Assembly (NCBI RefSeq): GCF_001949145.1
Contig: NW_019091640.1
Location: 263,527-303,402, forward strand
Length of the DNA stretch: 39,876 bases
From: Acanthaster planci
Lineage: Eukaryota; Echinodermata; Asteroidea; Valvatida; Acanthasteridae
Reading direction: 5' to 3'
Shown: positions 33,864-39,876 of the stretch, one piece after another
Position numbering within the stretch: the first letter of the stretch is position 1
Layout of the letters: every line of letters begins with the position of its first letter
Made by a program: the position numbers and the translations under genes
The notes under the pieces: model-generated
Database searches by the model: none
Seen by the model: the letters and a program-made list of their open reading frames with translations, nothing else
What the model was told of the DNA's origin: nothing

Positions 33864-35379
33864 ATTAGTGCTGTTCATTTGCACAAACTGACTGCTGTTT
33901 ATTTTCATCATAATGTACTTGCAAAAGTGGTGGTGGTTTATTTTAACAAAAGCTGTGATCTCATAGATTGGCAAATTCTGGTGGTTTTAAATAGATTAAC
34001 TAAATAGAACAGCTCTGACCTCCAAGACAACCAGTGTGGCATGCAAGTAATACATAATACACAAAATAAAACATAAATGCTCATGCAGAACAGTGTGAGG
34101 GAATTCTGGGTGGAAGCAACTGGTAGTGAGATTTTATGATGACTTGTAATTCAGTGATCAATACAAAACTGCAAGAACAGGAACCTGTACATACATGTAC
34201 ATGTACGGTTTTTACAAATAAAAAAAGTAACGCAAGGTAACAACCACGAAATTCCAGAATGTGGCAGAACTGCAGTTGTTGTGATTTGTACCCAAAGCAT
34301 GGGATTGATACAGACACTTTACGTCAGTAAAAGTCCAGCTACAAAAAAGAAATATAAATAAACAGCATAATAAGCAGAAAATTCTACATCGTTTTATCCC
34401 AGGTTGGACAACATTTAGACACTATTGTCTAGAGACTTGGGTACCAGTTCATCTGACATTATAGTGAACCGTTTAGTTTTACCTAATAGAGATGTTAGAA
34501 TTTTGTCTGAGTCGGTTAAGTCGGAATCCCCATATCTTGAAGACGTACTTTATTCCTGCCAAAAAAATAAAAACCTGTAATTCAAAATGCCCCATAGTGT
34601 ATGCCACACCTGCTTAGCCTATCTCGAAGTTCTTGTGACGCCAGTAACAAAAAAAAAGAACAAAAACTGCACCCAAAATACTTTCAAAAAGTGTAAAAAG
34701 AACACAAGGCTTTTTCCATTACTGAAAGGTACAATTTGCCATTTCACACTGGGACATTTGTAGGCGTGATACCATTGTCATTTAAAGTACAGTCATAAAA
34801 ATGACCCAGCTATGTATAACCTCAACAATTTGAATGAGGTGCCTTTATTGACTTTATTAGTTAACAGGTATGCCTGAATAGGATGTTGAATTGTAAACAT
34901 TCAATATTATTCGGCGCATCTTTCGTTGCTTAGTTGGAGAACAGTTGAATTTAAACGTTGTCAAATTTTGATAAGAAATAATTGATTACAAAAGACTGAA
35001 AAGGAAAGACAAAAGGAAAAATTCTGTATTGTTTGTGTAGTTTTTGCTTGCTCACACAGGCCGATTTGTGTAAACAAAAATAGCATTCGAAAGGTGTCAG
35101 TAGGTTGAGAACGCTAAATCTTATTTTAAGTATTATTTCTGTTTTTAGAGCATGTAACAAAACTGCTTTTTCCCTCTCTTTCCCTTTTCTCATTTTTGAG
35201 AAAATTATATATTTCTCATTTAACCCATTTTCGTAGCCGTCAGAGCCTTCTAACGCCTAGACTCATCAATTCCAGTGACATCGTCAGACAAAAATCTCAA
35301 AGTTTCTACAAAAATCAAGCAAACTAAAATTCATGGCCACATTTTTAAAGGAAGTCGGTACTTGGCATTGAAGACAGCT
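33864..35379. other. Non-coding stretch
   Basis: AT-rich DNA with one ACATGTACATGT run near 34194-34205. No gene, RNA or bounded element recognised. Confidence 0.45.
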
Positions 35380-35736
35380 GATTGGTTCATCAGCGCTGTG
35401 ACGGGCAATTCTTTTGTCACTGAGCGTTCTTAGGTGTGACCGGCTTGCATATATTAAAAACACAAAAAGGTTATTGTAACTGGGAATGTGCGTTCTGAGC
35501 AGAAACTATTGGCATGCGGCACTAAGCGCAGGGTGTCGTCGACGCCATTTTTAAGAACGTTTCTAGAACTACAGCGTGGTGTGTTTCAAGATAATTTCAT
35601 GTGTGCTTCTCAGCCTTCTCGTCTAAAATGTCATCTCCGGAGGTCGCTGGTGACGGGCTTGCAGAATTTATTCCCTCTGTGATGTTGCTCCATCGTACAC
35701 CTGGAAACTGCTGACAAATGTTATGTTGCTTTTTCT
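35380..35736 (+). promoter_or_regulatory. Candidate promoter and first exon of an unidentified plus-strand gene
   Basis: An inverted CCAAT box (CTGATTGGTT near 35381-35390) is followed by locally CpG-bearing sequence around 35505-35555 with a GCCATTTTT (YY1-like) motif. A 28-codon open frame starts at ATG 35628 (AAAATGTCA) and stops at 35712, and then comes a strong donor (TTTTTCT|GTAAGTAC, GT at 35737). This looks like a 5' exon. No downstream exon could be recognised, and the short peptide matches nothing I know. Confidence 0.3.
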
Positions 35737-35739
35737 GTA

Positions 35740-38330
35740 AGTACTACAAGTTGTAACTTAGTACAACCAGATGAGGTAAGTTCTAAAGGTAAGTTACCAA
35801 ATACCAGGTAATGTTTTATGCAGAATGACCCATGGGTGAAGCCGGTTTTGAGGGTTACCAAAGTCTATGGATCTGGCATAGCACCAAACGGGGAAAAACG
35901 AAGTATTTTTGCATCAAATGTCTGTAGCAAGCATCGATACTCCCAGAAATCACTTCTAGCACTCTTTTCCTTTAATAAAGAAACCTAAGTCTACTTTTTA
36001 AATTGTTTCGAAAAAGTAAAATTTGTTCCCTTATTATAGGAACGGGGTTCTAAAGGTAATTAACACCCCAGAAATGAACCAACCACTGAAAACGAATGGG
36101 GGACCCGTTTTCGAAAAATAGCATGGAAAAAAGTGAAAAGACATTAAAAATTCACGGTGTTAATGTTATTGGGAGTTTTCGCTTTTTTTCTCACGATTAG
36201 AGAATAGACTTGAAGTATTTAGGGTGTGACTCAAGGAAAGTTATGAATAGAAGCACAAAATTCTTTCCAAGTATTTTTGTATGCAGTATTACTATTAATC
36301 TTTACATCTTGCAATCTTGTTTACATCCTGTCACATGTATCCAGTTGGGGTTATTGAAGTTCACGAAGAGTTTTATGAGGCTTTCTCTGTTCAGATATAA
36401 GCATGAATATAACAACAAAACTTCATGTGTTACATGTGCAGAAAGCATATGAAAGGACACCTATCTCAGCATTAATTGTGGTCAATATAAACTGAGTTTG
36501 AGGGTTTTTAATGGTCGTGACTAAATCACCAAAATGTCTTCCGGTTATTTGTGCTTTCCTGATGATGCTTAACCCCGCAGCCATACAAAATAATTTTTTT
36601 CTTATTCCTGTGAACATTTAATAGCCAACCCTGCAAATTTTCATTTGGTGATAAAAAGGTAACTGCTCTTATGACCAAACCTGCACAATTTCCCAGTGTT
36701 GCCTTAGGTGGGGGGACTTAACAAATTTCAAGCAGTGGCATGCCCAAGGTCGGACCCAAGCATGGCATTTCCAAAAGTTGGCATTGCTTTGAACTTACAT
36801 CATGTACATTTATAAGGGCAACTTTAAAGATTTTCACCATGACTCAGAAGACTATGATACTTGCGCAGTTTGGTTTGCATAGTATTTCTGTCACAGTTTA
36901 AAATAGAAATGTAGAACCGAATTATTTCAATGATTGATCTTAGAGTATCAAAGAACTACAAAAGAAATGGTTTCTGCTTTTTGCCACGTATTCATTGTAT
37001 GCCAGTGACATCTTTCTGTATAATTTTGATAGAATCTACTGACCATTTCCCTCTTGCTCTAAAGAAAACCAAGTTGAATCAGTGATGATCAGTCGCATTT
37101 GATGAAAATTCTAATGAGCTTTTTTTTGGGGGGGGGCAATAGTTCTGTATCCCACCACCTCACATTCACTACGAAACATCAATTTTATTTGACCTTGTTT
37201 TTAACAGAAGTCAACTTCATTAAGCTTGGTAAAACTGAAAATGAAGAAGAGTTGTTTCCAGAGGGCATGTGGGCATGTCGCCGTAACCCCCTATAGGGAC
37301 CATTGAAATCCTGCATAACCTTGTTGGGTTCAGCTTCGTTAGGGTTAAGAATTTAAAAAAGGACAGAATGCCATCACTGTCAGAAAGGAAAGAAAGAATT
37401 TAATGCACGGATGTCGCTTGACACCCTGTGCACAGACCCTATGAGACTGCTCTGAAACTTTGTATTTTCTGAGGACCTCAATTTATTCACTGCTATTTTT
37501 TAGGACATTTTATTGCTGTTAGGTCACTGAAGTTAAAATTTAGTGGCATCCATACATGGAATTCATTCCAAAAGGAAATTAAGTTGTAAAACCAATATTG
37601 AAATTCTTTGTATTAACAAAATTATACATTGGGATTGTAGTTGTCTGAACAAAGGACAAGAGTTTACTTTATCTGATACCCCAAAGAGAGACTGGATAAA
37701 ACCTTTTCTCATGTTCTGAAAAACAAACTCCCTATTTTTTCAGAAGGTTTATTTACTGGTGACAGGCATAAGGGTCATTTTATAAATTTCAGGTCCACAA
37801 GTGTGAAATTTCTTGGGTCCCTGTTACACCTGACCTGTGGAATTTGACAAGGAAATATCATTTAAATTGGCTTGAAACTATAGTTGTTTGGCATGTAACT
37901 TGTATTACTTAATCACTCTTGAAAATGAAAGCATGAGTTTAAAACGTATCAAATATGTCAGATGTAACAGAGACACACACACAATTGGACCCTCAATTTA
38001 TATGATGACCCATATGTAACCAAAATTGGAAAAAAATAACTAATGTATTTTATAGAAAACGGAAAACGGTGTCTCGCTTTGTTTTGCAATTTGCTTTTCC
38101 TTTGAAGTATCAAAAATACTTCTGATACCATCTACAATCATTTTTGTTGACTTGAACAACACCAATGCATAGTTTGACAATTTGCTTTTTTGCTTTCATC
38201 TTTGATTTCTCATTTTTTCATCATGAATCTTTAATACATAGCCACAACCCTTTGAGTTAAAAGACTCATACCAATCTAAAAAATCAATTATTTCATTTTA
38301 AATGTGATGGCATTTTACGCTTAAGTATAT
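35740..38330. other. Non-coding stretch
   Basis: AT-rich DNA with a T8G9 tract at 37120-37136. No coding similarity or bounded transposon. Confidence 0.4.
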
Positions 38331-38828
38331 TAGGCAAACACTTATATTTCTTGTCACCAGCATGAAACTGTTAATTAGTACAGTTTTTAAAGAAAATTCC
38401 CACCACAAGAATGATTTTAAGTATTCTATTATATTTACAAAAACTGCATTTGTCTTCAAGCAATTCTCTTGGGTGTTTTCAAATGATTGCAGTTGGAGGA
38501 TTCAAAATCTGTATGGGTCAGGGGTCAAAGAGCTTTTTGAAGTGGCACATTAGCAAATCATGTTGAAATTTGTCCAGTCTAGGCAAACACTTATATTTCT
38601 TGTCACCAGCATGAAACTGTTAATTAGTACAGTTTTTAAAGAAAATTCCCACCACAAGAATGATTTTAAGTATTCTATTATATTTACAAAAACTGCATTT
38701 GTCTTCAAGCAATTCTCTTGGGTGTTTTCAAATGATTGCAGTTGGAGGATTCAAAATCTGTATGGATCAGGGGTTAAAGAGCTTTTTGAAGTGGCACATT
38801 AGCAAATCATGTTGAAATTTGTCCAGTC
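38331..38828. repeat. 249-bp perfect-length tandem duplication
   Basis: Copy 1 (38331-38579) and copy 2 (38580-38828) differ at only two positions (TATGGGTCA/TATGGATCA and GGGGTCAAA/GGGGTTAAA), so the duplication is recent. Each copy has a 63-codon plus-strand open frame starting at ATGAAACTG. That peptide is not recognised, and the surroundings do not suggest a gene. Confidence 0.97.
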
Positions 38829-39233
38829 AAACAGACTTATCCCCATTAGACCTTGATAGCATTGCCACTTCTGGTACTTCTGTATTCTGTGTGTGTGCAA
38901 AAAGCATCTTCGTCTCGAAGACATCCAAGCCATTTTTATTGTCTGGCAGAATAGTCGCACAGGTTTTTGAAGAAAGTTACTCCTGACTCCAACATTCTGC
39001 TACGCTACCTCAGAACTTGCTGTAAATGTTTATGTATTTTCTAAATCTGAAAGAGTAAAATTAGTGTACTGAAATTGCTCTGAATTCGGATTGAAAAAGT
39101 TTGAAAAAGAACCCCTTCGATTGGGAACTCGTTCGTGAAACATCAAACTATGCCAAGTGATTAAATTTCAATTGAATTAATCTTATCTCTAGTTTTACTC
39201 TGAAGGACTACTTACTGTTACTGTATTCACTTT
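38829..39233. other. Non-coding stretch
   Basis: AT-rich, no recognised feature. Confidence 0.4.
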
Positions 39234-39292
39234 TTAACCCTAACAGTCCTCAATCCTTCACCTGTTAGAGGATTGAGGACTGTTAGGGTTAA
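39234..39292. repeat. Perfect 24-bp inverted repeat (hairpin)
   Basis: Arm 39234-39257 (TTAACCCTAACAGTCCTCAA followed by TCCT) is exactly complementary to 39269-39292, with an 11-base loop at 39258-39268. The arm starts with a telomere-like TTAACCCTAA. A near copy of one arm (23 of 25 bases) occurs at 1733-1757. Confidence 0.95.
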
Positions 39293-39615
39293 GGTTTGGG
39301 ATTTTAGTCCTAGTTTTGTTTTAAATTCATGTGAGCTTACTAGATGAGGCATGCAGTAAAATGAAACCATATTTGTTGAGGTGAAGTTGTGATATCAAAA
39401 TGGTTGTTTGATGAATGCACTATTTGGGAGGAAAATGAATTCAGTCACTTTTTTAGGATACAATCTTGTTTGAGAGATTAAGTGAAAAATAGTTCAGATG
39501 TGGTATTTAGCATGTTTGAGCATGATTTGAGACCATCATGGAAAGGTCAACTGCGATGAAGATGGTAGATGGTGCCCTTGTATAACTGTTGTCTTACTCG
39601 GTGCCAGCTACTCAT

Positions 39616-39876
39616 CAGTAGCAATTGGAGACCTGTGGCAATTCACTATGACATCACTCCAGCCAGTAGCAAATGGAGACCTGTGACAGTTCATCCCAGT
39701 GCCATCACTCCAGCTGATAGAAACTCCAGCTGCTATCTCTCCAGCTTCTGGCAAATAGAGACCTGTGACAGTTCATCACCATGACACATTCAGCCAGCAG
39801 CAAACGGAGACCTGCGATGGGTCTTCACAATGACATCTCTCCAGTCAGTAGCAAATGGAGACCTGTGACAGTTCAC
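39616..39876 (+). repeat. Degenerate minisatellite, about 48-51 bp unit, running off the window
   Basis: AAxxGGAGACCTGTGACAGTTC-type blocks start near 39624, 39671, 39753, 39802 and 39853. Spacings are 48, 82, 49 and 51, so one unit is expanded by an extra partial copy. The units are separated by ATGACATCACTCCAGCCAGTAGC-like sequence. The array continues past the right edge. Confidence 0.88.

Noticed and set aside
39569-39784. 71-codon plus-strand open frame at the right end
   Set aside because: It is produced by the degenerate minisatellite and is not a gene.
1-39876. CRISPR arrays, operons, bacterial promoters, rRNA and tRNA genes
   Set aside because: The DNA is eukaryotic. No spaced direct-repeat array, cloverleaf or rRNA-like segment was noticed by eye; a tRNA or covariance-model scan would settle small RNAs.

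Overview
This is animal (metazoan) nuclear DNA: AT-rich, with short exons, GT-AG introns, long non-coding stretches and debris of transposons. Two intron-containing protein genes can be read exon by exon and dominate the window. The style of the DNA (many palindromic ACATGT/TACATGTA runs, small foldback elements, a CR1/L2-like LINE remnant) and the protein sequences suggest a marine invertebrate. A non-vertebrate deuterostome such as an echinoderm, hemichordate or cephalochordate is plausible, but a lophotrochozoan is not excluded.

Gene 1 (minus strand, ATG at 8616, stop at 1539, 11 coding exons, 337 residues) is the TUSC3/MAGT1 (OST3/OST6) subunit of the ER oligosaccharyltransferase. It has a signal peptide, a thioredoxin-like lumenal domain with a CTVC redox motif, four membrane helices and a short C-terminal tail. 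Every exon junction keeps the reading frame. The last 50 bp of exon 10 plus its splice donor are tandemly duplicated, and intron 3-4 carries a 36-bp x 4 minisatellite.

Gene 2 (plus strand, ATG at 23005, stop at 28502, 7 coding exons, 286 residues) is the single gamma/delta/zeta-type sarcoglycan. It is a type II membrane protein of the dystrophin-glycoprotein complex with the family's C-terminal cysteine cluster. An acceptor 14 bases before the ATG implies at least one upstream untranslated exon. A candidate lies near 10.68-10.75 kb, beside two CTCF-like motifs.

The two genes stand head-to-head, as human TUSC3 and SGCZ do on 8p22. Their products do not act in one pathway in any obvious way (N-glycosylation in the ER versus the muscle membrane complex), although sarcoglycans are N-glycoproteins. 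The arrangement reads best as an ancient conserved gene neighbourhood.

Layout: 1-1538, TUSC3/MAGT1 3' UTR or downstream DNA with a MITE; 1539-8616, TUSC3/MAGT1; 8617-10760, promoter and intergenic DNA with candidate sarcoglycan 5' region; 10761-22990, intergenic or large first intron with transposon fossils and ACATGT-rich DNA; 23005-28502, sarcoglycan; 28503-35200, its 3' UTR and downstream DNA with a hAT-like MITE and a long foldback element; 35380-35740, a CpG-containing candidate promoter and first exon of an unidentified plus-strand gene; 35740-39876, repeat-bearing DNA with a 249-bp tandem duplication, a perfect 24-bp hairpin and a minisatellite running off the end.
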